From: Boswellia sacra
Taxonomy: Eukaryota > Streptophyta > Magnoliopsida > Sapindales > Burseraceae
Length of the DNA: 64,000 nt
Reading direction: 5' to 3'
Assembly (NCBI GenBank): GCA_013180625.2
Contig: SNVD02013627.1
Location: 372,001-436,000 of the forward strand
How positions within the stretch are numbered: the stretch's first letter is position 1; every line of letters starts with the position of its first letter. A program made the position numbers and the translations under genes. Shown here piece by piece: positions 12,119 through 24,706 of this stretch. A model generated the notes under the pieces. That model was not told the origin of the DNA. It was given only the letters and a program-made list of their open reading frames with translations, and did not search any database.

Positions 12119-12884
12119 CACTACACTGTCTTAAGAGTCAAGCTTTTGTTAAAGAAATGGGAGAATGTGGTCTCTCCTTCGAGTCGTGCTATTCATGATG
12201 GGTCTCCACCGGCCCCATCAGTGGATCTAATTTTGGTTCAGATTCGGATCCACTTTGGAAATTGGGTTTTCTTCTCTAAATTCTAATGCCCACCGGACTA
12301 CGGCTTTCATTAACTCACCGTTTAACTTCCATAACCTGCAGGTCACTCTCTAGATCTTAAATTCATTAATGAGATAATATAAAAAACCACCGTTATTGTT
12401 TAGCTGCGGTTAAGCAGGAAACTCTCTCGTGTAAATATATCAGTGAAGCACCTAATTTTTGCAGTTTAGTTCCATCTAGGTCCTATAAACGGTTTCCGTG
12501 TGGGTTTGAATTTGCAGTTGGGGGCATTTTAGTAAATTGATATACATGTGTGTGGAATGGGCAAAACTGTAAATGAATAAGGCCAAGTAATATTAAGGGC
12601 ATGCCAAATGACAAAAGCTCATAGCTGGCGTAAGACTGAAACATAAAAAAGCTTACCCATATAGAAAAATAGTTTCGTTGGTAGGGAAGAACTCCTATTT
12701 AAAAATTTGGTGCAAAAGCACTGTTGAACTGTAGAAAGCAATGCGAAAGTGATGGAAGTGACGGCGTGAGGTTATGGCCTTCTAGTAGCTGGTAGTGATT
12801 CGAAGAAACTTGCTTCTCAGCGGTGTTTTACTCCTACACGAATCAGGATAGTTGGTTGGTTTCCATGTTTTGCTGGACTGTAGA
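12119..12884. other. Intergenic, mixed composition, no gene seen
   Basis: The stretch has more balanced composition than its neighbours and follows the G-boxes. Short starts at about 12744-12790 are closed at once by stop codons. A non-coding transcript is possible but nothing in the sequence proves it. Confidence 0.3.
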
Positions 12885-13722
12885 TATTGATGAATGCATG
12901 TATTTCGATGTGGTTAATGATGGAACGCGAAAAAGTTGTCTTTTTTTCTTGTTTTAAAGAAACAGAAACCCTAAATCTCAATCTCAAAGGTTATTTTTTT
13001 CGGGTATTTTGGTTCTTGCTTAAATCGTTGGTTTGAAATTTTTCTGTGCACTTTAATCAATGTATGCATGTATCGTGGTGTGGTTGATGATAAAATGAAA
13101 AAAAAAAAGTTGTAATTTTTATTTAAAAAAAAAGGGAATCGACACATTAAAGTGCAAAATTTTTGGGGGTTTTAGGTTCTTACTAGAGTGCAACAGTTTT
13201 TTATTTCAATAACTGATGCACGCTTGCATGTTGCTGTGTTTGGTCGTTTAATGCCGAAAAGTTTTAATTCTGTTTTTAAACTAAATGAAGCAATGACTTT
13301 CGATAGGAAACCTTCATTGTGTTTTCCTTAGTTGTTAGTTAGTTTTATGGTTATTAATTTTTTTTTTCTAAGGAATAATCGGTATATCCATGTATCCTGG
13401 TGTGGTTGATTATGAAATGGGAAAATTTTTCATTTTTATTTAAAAAAAAAAAAAAAGGAACCGGCACATTAGAGCGCAAAATTTTGGGATTTTTTGGGTT
13501 CTTATCGGAAAGCAATTATTTTATTATTTGAATAATCGATGCATGCTTGCGTGTTGCTATGTTCGATCGTTAAATGCCAAGAAGATTTAATTTTGTTTTT
13601 AAAATAAATGAAACAGCCACTTTCAAAAGCAAACTTATGTTATGGTTTCCTTGGCTGTTAGTTAGTTTTATGGTTATTAATTCTTTTTTTTTTTTTGAGT
13701 AATAATTGATTTATGCATGTAA
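12885..13722. repeat. Degenerate tandem repeat, about 330-bp unit, three copies
   Basis: Units begin near 12889 (short), 13059 and 13387. Each starts with TGCATGTAT-like sequence and a GTGTGGTTGATGAT-like word, runs through an A-tract, then CACATTA-AGCGCAAAATTTT. The longer units go on through GATGCATGCTTGC and TTAGTTAGTTTTATGG to a T-tract. The array stops exactly where the hAT element begins. The opening words of a further unit seem to resume at about 28496-28560, as expected if the hAT element landed inside the array. Confidence 0.6.
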
Positions 13723-14923
13723 GTTTAGGGGTGCACACATGTTAAGTCACACATGTTAAGTCAGGTTGGGTTTTGCTGAACCCGATGTGACCCGATGATG
13801 CATCGGATTGGGAAAGATTGGCCCATAAGTTTTTAAGAGCACCACCTAACTTAAGTCGAGTTAGTCAGGTTGAACTAGGCTCAAATTCACAATTTTATTA
13901 AAATTGTTTTACAACATTTGTATTAGGCCTATATATATTTTAAAGGCTATATTATATACAGAATAAGGCCCATTGACATAAATAAGGCTATATCATATAC
14001 AAATTAAGGTTAATTGACATAAAGTTGGAACCTTTTACGCCTAAAATCTAGTCGACCGTTTATCAAAACTTCAAATTCTAGCATATTTATATGTATCAAA
14101 ATTTCCTAACAAAGATGAAACTCAATGATAAAAACAACCAAAACTAAAACATAACAAACTCACCCAATATCTCCTATCTAAGCTAAGCAAAGCACAAGCA
14201 CTCACAAACTAATATACATACTCACCCTTTAACTACCAAAACATACAATTTCAGCTCATTCGAAAGCTACTCAAAAATCCAATTCTACAACATGTAATAT
14301 TAGAGTCTAAAACTCCAAAATATAATGTCCAAAGTACAACACATAAGTTTAGAGTCCAAAATATAAGACATAAATATAGAGTCCATAATACAACACAATA
14401 CACAATTACACATAATTAAGCTACAAATTGCAACAATCCAAGTTTCTAACGAAGCATAACATCGTCTCCACCAAACTGAAAATTGAGATTCCACCAACTT
14501 GGATTGAAAAATAATCAAGCCACCTCTTCTAGATTTCTAACAACTTCAAATAACAAAAATTGAAAACATAATCAATATTCAACAAGGCCATCAAGTTGTC
14601 AAATCCCATGCTAAAACTTAAAGTTACAACCCAATAAAAACTCAATATTACCTATGAAGTTGGCTATTACCTATGAAATTGGCACTCATCAATGAAGGTA
14701 CACTCAACTGTTGTTATGGTTGATTTTAAGATCTCTATATCAATAACAAACAAATACAAACCAAAATATTATAATTAGTCAATGACTTAATGCTTTACAA
14801 TGTATTATGCAATGTAGCATAAATTAAAAATAATATTTTAAGTTAAGAACCAAAATCCATGATTACCTATCTCAATTAATGTAAAAAAACTCATAGAATC
14901 CTTAGTAGCATCATGTATTGTCT

Positions 14924-17595
14924 CTATAGTCGGGAATACTTCAATATAGAGGTTATCAAATTTTGAGAGCATATTAAGGATTTAACCATTTTATGGGTTA
15001 ATGAACTTCCAAGTTGGTCAAGAATCTGCCCTTCAGTACTGAATGTTGACTCAAAAGTAACAATGGAGACCTGTATAGTAAGAACATCCTTTTCTATATG
15101 TGATAACACAGAAAAGTTGCCTTCATTTAGCTTCCACCAACCAAAATATCAAAATCCTCATTTTGCCCCACCAAATTGGCATTGTTCAAATAAGTATCCA
15201 CCTCATTTGATGTTTTCGACTTGGTTAAATTATATATAAACTTTACAGTTGGATCTACCCATGGTTTCACCATCTGAACTTCATCACTCAATAATGTGGT
15301 TAGAATATGACTAACAAAGGGCTTTGACATTTCAGTTCTTACCACTTTTAAAGAAACATCTACAAAAGGCTTATAAGTGTCATATAGCTTAAACAACAAT
15401 GTCTTAGGGCCCGTTTGTTTATCACCACTTATCACTTAACACTTTTAAGTGTTTAGATTTAAGTCTTAAAATTTTTGTTTGTTTTTCTATTTAGCACTTA
15501 TTTTAAGTGATAAATCACTTAATTGAAAAAGTGAAAATGCATCACTTTTTCTAACCACTATTGTCTAAATGAGGTGTTAAAAATTTTATGCCATAAATAT
15601 CCCTACATATTAAAATAATATAAATTTTATCAAATTTTCTAATAATTATTGTCTAAATAAGGTGTTAAAAATTTTATTCCATAAATATGAATATATATTA
15701 AAATAATATAAATTTTATTAAATTTTTATTTAAGAATATTATTTTAATTTATTAAAAGATATAATTTTGGTATATTTGTGATTGTTTTAGTATTTATTAT
15801 CAAATTTTTATATTATTTATTACTATATTTATAATTACCACATCAAAATATGATAAATATTTTTTATAATTGGTAAAATTTTATTTATTTCTATTAATAT
15901 TTCAAATTAATTAGTCAATAATATGTTGCATAATAACTATTAAAAAATTTGATATCATTATAAATAACGAGTTTTAAAATAGACAATATATTTGATAAAA
16001 GTTTATTAAATATTATAGGGACAGTTTTATTGAAACTTCAAAAGTTATTTATTAGATTGATAAGAACATTTTATTTTATTTAATAGTGTAAATTTAAAGT
16101 AAAAATTAATATTTAATATTGTCAATTAAAAGATCATATTTGTTTTTTTTCTTTTTAAGTTTATGAAATGGAAAACACTTTAATTAATATAATTATTTTT
16201 TTATGATTCAAAATATGGTCCGCAAAATGTAATGGATAAAATACTACTCTTACAATTTTTTTTTTTATACAAATTGATATGGCTTAAACTTGATCTAATT
16301 ATTGGAGGAATGATTTTAAAAAATTGATAATATTAATGATATAGTAGTTTTACAATAATATCATATGAGTTTATATAATATAATATTAAATATTTAAATG
16401 AAAAATAATTTTTATTTAATTTTAGTTAATAATTATTTTTTAAAGGTTATAAGAAATATAATATTAATTATTTAAATGAAAAAGAATTTTGACTTAATTT
16501 TATTAACTATTTAATTTTTAAATGATTGTATAAATATAAGTATAAACATTGTACATTTTATTAAGGATAAAAAAGTCACATTAAAGGTAAAATATTCTCT
16601 TACCACTTTTTTTAAGTGGTATCTAAAAAAGTAAACAAACATTCTATTAAGTGGTGTAAATTAAGTTCTAAAGAGTGTTTAGATCTAAAAAGTGTTAAGT
16701 GATTGAAACAAACACCACCTTAGCCTTATTATCATTTGCTCTTCTGTCTCACCGCAAAAACTTTTCCAAGTAAAATCAAAGTACCTAATTTTGAATCTTA
16801 GATCAATGAGCAATATCTCATTAAATTTATCAAAAGACACAAAACACTTGTAAAATTTCTTCTTCATATTTCTTGCCATATCACAAAGAACACTACTCCT
16901 CTGTTCTTGCAACTCAATCAATTGACTATGAATTCTCCATACCCATTAAATGCAAGATGTGATGTCACAGTCAAAGAAGCACTAAACTTGAAAGTTACTT
17001 CATAAAAGTTATGCAAAAAGTAACAAACAATCTACATTGATCCCAGTCCTCTTCCTTAGGTGGTCCCAACTTCTTGTCGTCTACAAAGTAGAGTTTATAG
17101 TATCCATTCAAACGGTCGAGTGCTTTTTGAAAATGTAAAGCACTCTCCAACATCAAATATGTAAGCACTCCATCTAGTAAGGACATCTATTACTAAATTT
17201 CCCTTGCAGTGAGTTTTTTCATGTTTGACACAAGACTGAAATCTTTGTAATCTTGCAAGAGACGATCCAACATAATGCACAACATTACGAATACTAAGAA
17301 TGAACTTATGAAGATCTTTTAGACCCTCACCAATAGTTAGATTTACAACATGGACAAGACAACGAAAATGCACGTAATCTTTATTAAGAATAATCCTACT
17401 ATCTTTCCAACCTTACACCTTTTTCTTCATGTAATTGATTGCCACTTCATTTGCAGTAGCATTATCCACTATGATTGTGAATATATTCTCCAATCCCCAC
17501 TCAAGCAAGTATGACTCAATTTGCTTCCCAATAGTTTTTCCTCCATGATTCACAATTTGAGAGAAACTCAAAATCTGGACTTTGTGACACCCCAA
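14924..17595 (-). pseudogene. hAT transposase remnant (RICESLEEPER/BED-type)
   Basis: In gene order from right to left: 17413-17595 holds the catalytic-domain stretch LLEWGLENIFTIIVDNA; 17095-17373 holds MHFRCLVHVVNLTIGEGL, the conserved C/H-containing block of plant hAT transposases; 16685-16921 is a middle segment; 15127-15435 is the DUF-like region before dimerisation; 14924-15109 is the C-terminal dimerisation motif (LSHIEKDVLTI, ESTFSTEG, LICSQ). Frames shift between blocks and stops occur, so no intact transposase can be made. The N-terminal BED zinc finger is not visible. A Harbinger-like element lies between the last two blocks. Confidence 0.75.
15407..16719. mobile_element. Non-autonomous PIF/Harbinger-like element inside hAT transposase
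   Basis: It starts GGGCCCGTTTGTTT and its reverse-complemented right end starts GGTGGTGTTTGTTT. Both inner arms continue with ATCACTTAACACTTTT-like sequence and a TTTAGAT(T/C)TAA word. The flanks are TTA on both sides (15404-15406 and 16720-16722), the usual PIF/Harbinger target. The 1.3-kb interior is extremely AT-rich with no transposase. It sits inside hAT coding sequence, and the codons on either side belong to one continuous hAT region, so it inserted later. Confidence 0.65.
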
Positions 17596-18120
17596 CCTTG
17601 CTTGCTTTGAAATACTTCTTCAAATTTTCTTTCTTACCATATACTTATGTAGTTTATATTAGTGTTTTAATTTCAGTTTATATAATTTAGTTCAATTTAT
17701 AAAAATTCAGTTTAGATGAAAATTTAGATTGTAAATTTCAGTTTATGTCTCAATTTATAAACAGATTTCAGATTTCATTTTATCGAATTCAGTTTATATT
17801 AGTGTAATTTATATGATTAAAATTCTATTATATTCTATTATTGATTGGCTTGCTTAACTCCTATTTATATTATTATTTATTTTGTACAGTAGATTACATT
17901 CATGTTTTGTTCACAGTTCACTACTCATTTCTCTAGACAATCAAATTGAATCAATAAACTCATAAAGCCAGAAGGCAAAGACATGGCATATGTTTCAGTT
18001 TATATTAAATTCTAATATAAAATTATCCTCCTCTGCAATTGTGAGATTATTAAAATTTTCCTTGCTTGTTTATTTTGCTAATAATTTAATGGCTTTTCCT
18101 CTCAAACTTATTCAACTAAA
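17596..18120. other. AT-rich piece of the hAT element or an old LTR scrap
   Basis: The hAT coding similarity ends abruptly near 17585 at a TGTGACACCCCAACC word, a common beginning of plant LTRs. The following 500 bp is AT-rich with repeated CAGTTTATAT words and no protein. It may be an LTR fragment interrupted by the chromovirus at 18121. Confidence 0.3.
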
Positions 18121-18570
18121 TGTTATGTTCTACCTCACACACACACAACCAATAATCAAACCAGAACAGGAATATAGAAGAGAAGTAAGAATAACAGCAC
18201 CTAGAGTAAAAATTTATTGGAATTCCTCTTTTTGTATTCTAGAAAATCAGAATTATCAGTATAGTGGGCAGCAGACTTTCGAGAGGTCTGCCAGCCCTCC
18301 CCATGAGCCAAGCTCTACAAAATACTCATAACTGAATCCTCTTTCTCTCTCCTTCCTTTACCTAAATATTCTCTAACTAACTCTCCCCTTTTCCAGCTCA
18401 GCATATCCAAAACCAATTCCCAGCCTTTATTCAAAACAGATAATAGAAAAGAAAATGAGAAAAGAAAAAAGAAACAAACTTCTGCCACATCAGCTTCCCT
18501 TACTTCCTATTTTTATCGCCTAGAGTAAGTGAACCTGACTGGAGGTTTAGGCTGCTGTGGATGTCTATCA
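18121..18570 (-). repeat. 3' LTR of the chromovirus
   Basis: It starts TGTTATGTTCTACC and ends GTCTATCA, in + orientation. It matches the right LTR along its full length with scattered substitutions. Confidence 0.9.
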
Positions 18571-21500
18571 TTACCCCCCGCCCAAATAGCCACCTTGTCC
18601 TCAAGGTGGAAGTCAGGAAACTGAAGCTGCAGCAAGTCAAAGTCCTCCCAAGTAGATTCGAAGTCTGGTAACCCCATCCATTTGATAAGCACTTCTGTTT
18701 TAGCATCGGAGCCATCTTTTTTCTGCCTGATCCCCTGAACTCCTTCTGGTTCCACCTTAAGTTCCATATTCTCATTCAGTTGTGGGGGAATACTGGAAGG
18801 AACCAGAGTTGATCCTACAGCTTTTTGGAGTTGGGAGACATGGAAGACAGGATGTATCATAGAATTGGCAGGCAACTTTAGTTTATAAGCAACCTGCCCA
18901 ATCTTAGCCTCCACCAAATATGGTCCATAGAACCTAGGACTAAGTTTCTCATTCTTGCGACCAGCCAAGGATTTTTTACGATAAGGCTGTAGTTTCAAGT
19001 AAACCATATCTCCTACTTGAAACTTAACCTCTCTTCGTTTGCTGTCTGCCCTTAACTTCATGTTGTGCTGAGCCACCTGTAAATGGTGCTTTAACTCATC
19101 CAACATTGCATCTCTCTCCTCCAATAGTTGTTCCACCGAAGATACGGTAGTAGAACCTTGGTTAAATCTAACTAGTAGGGGAGGATCTTGACCATACAGA
19201 AGCTTGAAAGGAGCCATTTTAGCTGCTGAATGATAGGTAGTGTTATACCAATACTCAGCCCAAGGAAGCCACTTTGCCCACTGTTTTGGTTTGTTAGCTA
19301 CAAAACATCTCAAATAGGTCTCTAAACATCGATTGACCACCTCCGTTTGCCTATTGGACCGAGGATGATAAATTGTGTTGTGGCTGAGTTTTTATGTTCA
19401 CCATTTTAAACAATTCCTTCCAAAATAAGCTAAGAAATATCTGATCCCGGTCTGTGATAATAGAGCGGGGTATGCCATGTAGTCGTACTATCTCCTTAAT
19501 AAAGATGGCAGCCACGGTTTGGGCAGTGAAGGGATGTTTAAGAGTCGTAAAATGCCCAAATTTACTCAACCGATCCACCACCACCAGAATTGTATCATAA
19601 CCTTCTGACTTAGGTAAACCTTCTATGAAATCCACTGTGAGTCGTCCCACACTTGATTAGGAATAGGGAGAGGCTGGAGCAAACCCGCAAGTGACAATGA
19701 CAAATATTTGTTACGTTGACAAACTCCACAAGAATCTACATAAGTCTTAATCTCTTTTTTTATTCCTTTCCAATAAAATTCCTTTGAGATCCTCTGCATT
19801 GTCTTAAGTAAGCCTGAATGGCCACCCAAAGGACTATCGTGGAACTCCTTAAGCACTTTTGAAATGAGTTGTGACCCATTAACCAACACTAATCTGCCCT
19901 TATACAGTAATTGACCTTGAATCACCACATAACCTTCTTGATTCGCTATACCAGCTATAATAGACTCCTTAAGCTGTCTCAATTCCTCATTGTCCTCTAT
20001 CTCCTTCTGTATTATGCTAGAATCCACTGCTGGGGACAAAGCTATAGCAATCACTCTGGTCGCCGAGATAATGCATCTGCAGCCTTGTTCTCGAGGCCCG
20101 GACGGTAATGAATCTCAAAATCGAATTCTATCAGCTTGGTCAACCATTTCAAATGCTCCTCACTAACCAGCCTTTGTTCAAATAAGTATTTAAGACTTCT
20201 TTGATCAGTCCTAACCACAAATTTTCTGCCAACTCAATATGGTCTCCATTTTTAAACCGCCAGGGCAATAGCCATTAATTCCCTCTCATATACCAATTTC
20301 CCACGAGAACGCTGGGGAAGAGCATGACTGAAATAACAATTGGTCGCTGCCCCTGCATTAAAACAAACCGCAAACCAGCCCCCGAAGCATCTGTTTCAAC
20401 AATAAACTGCTGAGTAAAATCCGGTAGAGCCAAAACTGGCACTGTGGTCATTGCCCTTTTCAGCTTTTGAAAAGCTTCCTCCGCCCTTTCATTCCACCCA
20501 AAATTATCTTTTTTTAACTGTTCTATTAATGGAGAAGCAATTTTTCCATATCCTTCTACAAACTTTCGATAATACCCGGTCAAACCAAGAAAGCCTCGTA
20601 GCTCTTTCAAATTCTTAGGAGTAGGCCATTGTTGCATCACTTCCACTTTTGAACTGTCTACAGCCATCCCTTCTCCTGAAATTACATGGCCGAGATACTC
20701 CAATTGATCTTGAGCAAACATGCATTTCTTTGCATTGACATACAACTGTTGCTGTCTAAGGGTCTCCAACACCACTCCTAAATGTTCTAAGTGCTCCTCC
20801 ATGCTCTTACTGTAAACCAGAATGTCATCAAAAAATACCAGCATAAATCTCCTTAGAAACTTCCTAAAAATATCATTCATCAAGGACTAAAATGTCGATG
20901 GGGCATTGGTGAGTCCAAAAGGCATCACCAAGAACTCATAATGTCTATCATGCGTACGAAATGCAGTCTTATGTATATCCTCTAATTTGACCCGAATCTG
21001 ATGGTACCCGGACTTAAGGTCTAATTTTGAAAACACACATGCTCCATGCAATTCGTCTAATAATTCATCAATAGTTGGGATAGGATACTTATCAGGAACC
21101 GTAGCCTGGTTTAAGGCTCGATAATCTACACAAAATCGCCAACTCCCATCTTTCTTTTTAACTAGAAGCACTGGACTAGAAAATGGGCTACTGCTATCCC
21201 TGATCACTCCCGCTGCCAACATCTCAGTCAGTAGTCTCTCAATTTCATCTTTCTGGATTTGAGGGTAACAGTAGGGCCTCACACTCACTGGTTGACTTCC
21301 TTCTTTCAGTGGAATGGTATGTTCATGCCCTCTAATAGAAGGTAAACCTTGAGGGGTCTCAAAAACTGAACTAAATTGGTGGTGCAGCCCCTTCACCTCA
21401 ACAGCCAATTTAGACTGTCTGGGTTTAGTCACAACAGCTAGAGAGTTCAATTCCAACAAAACTCCATGGCCTCCTCCTCTAATTGCCTTCATCAACGATT

Positions 21501-21885
21501 TCAGGGAGACCTGGAATCTGGAGAGTCCTATATCTCCTTGCAATAACACCCTTTTTCGATCAATTTTGAACTCCATAGTCAGGGCCTTGCAATCAAATTT
21601 AATCACCCTTAAATTTTCCAGCCACATCATTTCCAGAACTAAATCGAATCCAACCTGCTCCAAGGGTAGGAATTCTTCCACAATTAAAAGTCCCTGTAAC
21701 TCTAGTTTTATATTTTTGCAGACCCCCTCTCCTCTTACTGGTGTACCGATTCCCAGTATCACTCCATATCCTTCCGTAGCTTCTATGGGTAATGACAATT
21801 TCTTGACTAAGGCACTACTAATGAAATTGTGGGTGGCCCCTGGATCAATGAGTATTACCACCTCTTCTCCATATAGACTACCCAA
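18513..21885 (-). pseudogene. Chromovirus pol (protease-RT-RNase H-integrase-chromodomain), broken
   Basis: Segments in coding order: 20887-21885 carries the aspartic protease, with the active site reading IDPGATHNF (Pro where Ser or Thr is usual), and the first half of reverse transcriptase ([20 protein letters not shown]). A TAG nonsense codon at 20887 replaces a Gln. 20275-20883 holds the RT catalytic FFDDILVYS and RNase H (VETDASGAG). 19623-20054 holds the integrase zinc finger (His pair, then CGVCQ). 19351-19650 holds integrase core (VDFIEGLP, TDRDQIF). 18513-19340 holds integrase C-terminus and a chromodomain (VLIKWMGLPDFESTWED). The chromodomain targets insertion to marked heterochromatin in this group. 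At least three frameshifts or stops separate the pieces. Confidence 0.85.
18571..18583 (-). other. Polypurine tract of the chromovirus
   Basis: On the element strand the sequence next to the 3' LTR is GGGCGGGGGGTAA, a purine-rich primer site for plus-strand DNA synthesis. Confidence 0.7.
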
Positions 21886-23029
21886 CTAAATTCATTGACA
21901 ACTTCACTCTCTCCACTTTAACTTCTTCCACTTCACTGTCCTCCTGGAGCATTCCTTCTGAGTTTTCCAGTGTCTCCTCCTCCCCTTGCACTACCATCAC
22001 CTGTAGGGATTGGAATTTACAACAATGTCCTGGTGAAAACTTCTCATCACATCGGTAACACAGTCCCCTCTCACGCTTGGCCTGTAGTTCTGCATCAGTG
22101 AGTCTTTTGAATGAAGTTCCCAAATTCTGGAGTGGCTTCTTATTCCCTGACTAGGTTAGTGCTGGGGAGAAATTATTGGGTGACCTTGCACTGGAACTTG
22201 GATACGTTCCTGTTCCTGGAATTATACTCATTCCAGACTTAGTTCTGTTCAGCATAAGATTTCTGTCCTCCACCCGTTGGGCTACTTCCATCAGTCGGGC
22301 CAGCCCATTTGGTTGCAGCAGTCTCAGCCCCGCCCAAACATCAGCTTTTAGCCCATTAAGAAATCCCCCTTCCAACACATTCTCAAAGACATCGTGCAGA
22401 GATGAAGCTAACGTCTCAAATTGACGGCGATACTCTCGAACGATGCTGATCTGCCTCAACGCCAGTAGTCTCTCGTAGTTCTTCCCCTCCTGCTACGATC
22501 CAAATCGATCCGACAACAGTCGCTTTAGTTTGTCCCAGCTTTGCATCGACTGACGTCGATTCTCCCACTGGAACCACGACAGCGCTTCACCCTCGAAGCA
22601 CACTGCGGCTGCTTCCAGCTTCTCAGCCTGGGTCATACGATTGAGCGAGAAATATCTCTTTGCTCTGAAAGTCCAGCCATCGGGATCGGTGTTGTCGAAC
22701 ACCAGTATCTCCAGTCGCTGCGGTGGTCGAAAATCTCCTCTGAGATTTTTGCCAACGTTAAAGCCTCCAAACCCTAGAGGAGGAGCCGATGAACCTTCGC
22801 TAGCGCTTCCTGACGCAGCCTTTGAACTTTTGACGTTCATTTCAGGATTTCTTTTTGTCTTATTCCCCATCTTCTCCGTCATCGTCTCCAGCTTCTCCAG
22901 CATTGTCGCCAGATTTTGTTCAAGTAGCTGGACCCTAGCCATCCCCTCTTTTACAGCTCCAATGTCTCCTTGAAACTGGGTAAGTCTTTCCTCAATCACA
23001 TCCATTCTTGCTTCTCCCTTCTTAGCCAT
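21878..23029 (-). pseudogene. Chromovirus gag, broken by a stop
   Basis: The start MAKKGEARMDVIEERL opens 178 residues (22493-23029) with a coiled-coil-like N-terminus and the capsid motif EKLEAAAVCFEGEALSWFQW. A TAG at 22493 interrupts it. The frame resumes at 22459-22151 (capsid C-terminal half) and again at 22123-21878, where a CCHC zinc knuckle (CYRCDEKFSPGHCC) lies. Gag packages the element RNA. The copy cannot give a full-length product. Confidence 0.8.
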
Positions 23030-23040
23030 CGCACGATCTT

Positions 23041-23055
23041 ACCGCTTTGATACCA
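23041..23055 (-). other. tRNA-iMet primer-binding site
   Basis: The reverse complement reads TGGTATCAAAGCGGT, a one-base variant of the usual TGGTATCAGAGC. It lies four bases from the 5' LTR. Confidence 0.8.
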
Positions 23056-23059
23056 AATT

Positions 23060-23508
23060 TGTTATGTTCTACCTCACACACACACGACCAATAATCAAAC
23101 CAGAACAGGAATATAGAAGAGAAGTAAGAATAACAGCACCTAGAGTAAAAATTTACTGGAATTCCTCTTTCTATATTTTAGAAAATCAGAATTATCAGTA
23201 GAGTGGACAGCAGACTTTCGAGAGGCCTGCCAGCCCTCCCACGAGCCAAGCTCTACAAAATACTCATAACTGAATCCCCTTTCTCTTTCTTTCCTTTCCC
23301 TAAATATTCTCTAACTAACTCTCCCCTTTTCCAGCTCAGCATATCCAAAACCAATTCCCAGCCTTTATTCAAAACAGATAACAGAAAAGAAAACGAGAAA
23401 AGAAAAAAGAAACAAACTTCTGCCACATCAGCTTCCCTTACTTCATATTTTTGTCGCCTAGAGTAAGTAAACCTGACTGGAGGTTTAGGCTACTGTGGAT
23501 TTCTATCA
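23060..23508 (-). repeat. 5' LTR of the chromovirus
   Basis: It starts TGTTATGTTCTACC and ends TTCTATCA, in + orientation, and pairs with the LTR at 18121. The CTAAA duplication follows directly. Confidence 0.9.
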
Positions 23509-23513
23509 CTAAA

Positions 23514-24706
23514 CTTGAGTCGTCTCTCTTGATGGCAGCATCAACAAATAGATTCTTTTAATATCCCATGGTATATATTTAATCAAATTAAGATAAGTTC
23601 AAATCAAGATGGCATATTCAAGAACCAAACATCACACATGTTGCATATGTAATTACACAACTAAGAGAATATATCATTTTAATTTTATAAGCAATGGTCC
23701 ATCCAAATCCAACAACTTTTGAACCTTCCCACACATTTCACTTCATGTAAATGTTAAGTGCTACTATTAATTTATCAATACTTTATACAGAAAGTTTGAC
23801 CAAATGTAAAAAATATGCCCATTTTTTACTTAACACAAGCTATGAATTACTATAGTAAACTTTGTTACACACTAAATAATCACCAATTTTAGCTTAAAAA
23901 ATAAGTATATTTAACTATTGTTGGAGTAGATCAAGAACAGTAGCAGTAGTTGAGGTAGGCACAGAATCTCAAATTCCTGGAGCTGAAATTTAAAAAAAAA
24001 AAATCATCAGTTTAATTAGACAAGATTTAAAGATACAAGAAAATATCACCAAAACCTCTTAAAAGCAAGCAAAGCTTTTATTAAAGCATCAAGCACAAAA
24101 CTTAAATATAGATGCAGGCAATAATGGTCAGTTCTCTACTTGATCACAAGCTAAAAGGAAACTTGCAATGGGCTGGTTTGTAGGAACTTGTTTCCAGTAC
24201 TGGAAATTGATGGAAGTATGGCAGAGTTAACCAAGCTTTTCAATAAATATGATCACATCAACAAAATGTACCATAAAATCCAAGATCATGTTTTGTAACC
24301 CTCTATGAAAGCAATCAATTATAGTACTTTTCTACCAGTGGGAATTAATGTCACACTTAACGGTTTGCTTTGGCTAGGTTTTGAGTTAACAACAAATTTT
24401 TCAGGTTCACAAAGACATACCATAAATCAATTCATTAATTTTAAAAATTCAAACCAAAGTAAAGAATAAAAAGCTAATTCGGATTAGCTAAATTAACAGA
24501 TTCACTAATAAAGCATAACAATAAAGCTAATTTCTAAAATCAACGTTGAATTTATTTCACCAGTTTGGACTCACTATTGACAATATATAAATGTGTACAA
24601 AAACATCAGAAAATGAAAATGATAACCCAAGACAATAAATCCTATGGATTGCAACACCAAAAAATGAAAAAAATGACCTCCCACTGTTCAACATCTAAAG
24701 ATTATT
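23514..24706. other. hAT interior between two insertions, no clear coding
   Basis: The stretch should be the 5' half or an intron of the hAT gene. A minus-strand acceptor-like TTTCAG at about 23983 is followed by an exon-like stretch, but no BED zinc finger can be read. Confidence 0.35.

Larger units (their letters stand above)
18121..23508 (-). mobile_element. Complete Ty3/gypsy chromovirus (Reina-like by size), mutated
   Basis: Two LTRs (450 and 449 bp, TG...CA) bound the element, which is flanked on both sides by the 5-bp duplication CTAAA (18116-18120 and 23509-23513). Read on the minus strand, the 5' LTR is the right one. A primer-binding site complementary to initiator Met tRNA and a polypurine tract are in place. 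Internal order is gag, protease, reverse transcriptase, RNase H, integrase, chromodomain. The 5.4-kb length and 450-bp LTRs suit the Reina clade rather than Tekay or CRM, but clade is an inference. Stops and frameshifts break the reading frame, so this copy is not autonomous. Confidence 0.9.
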
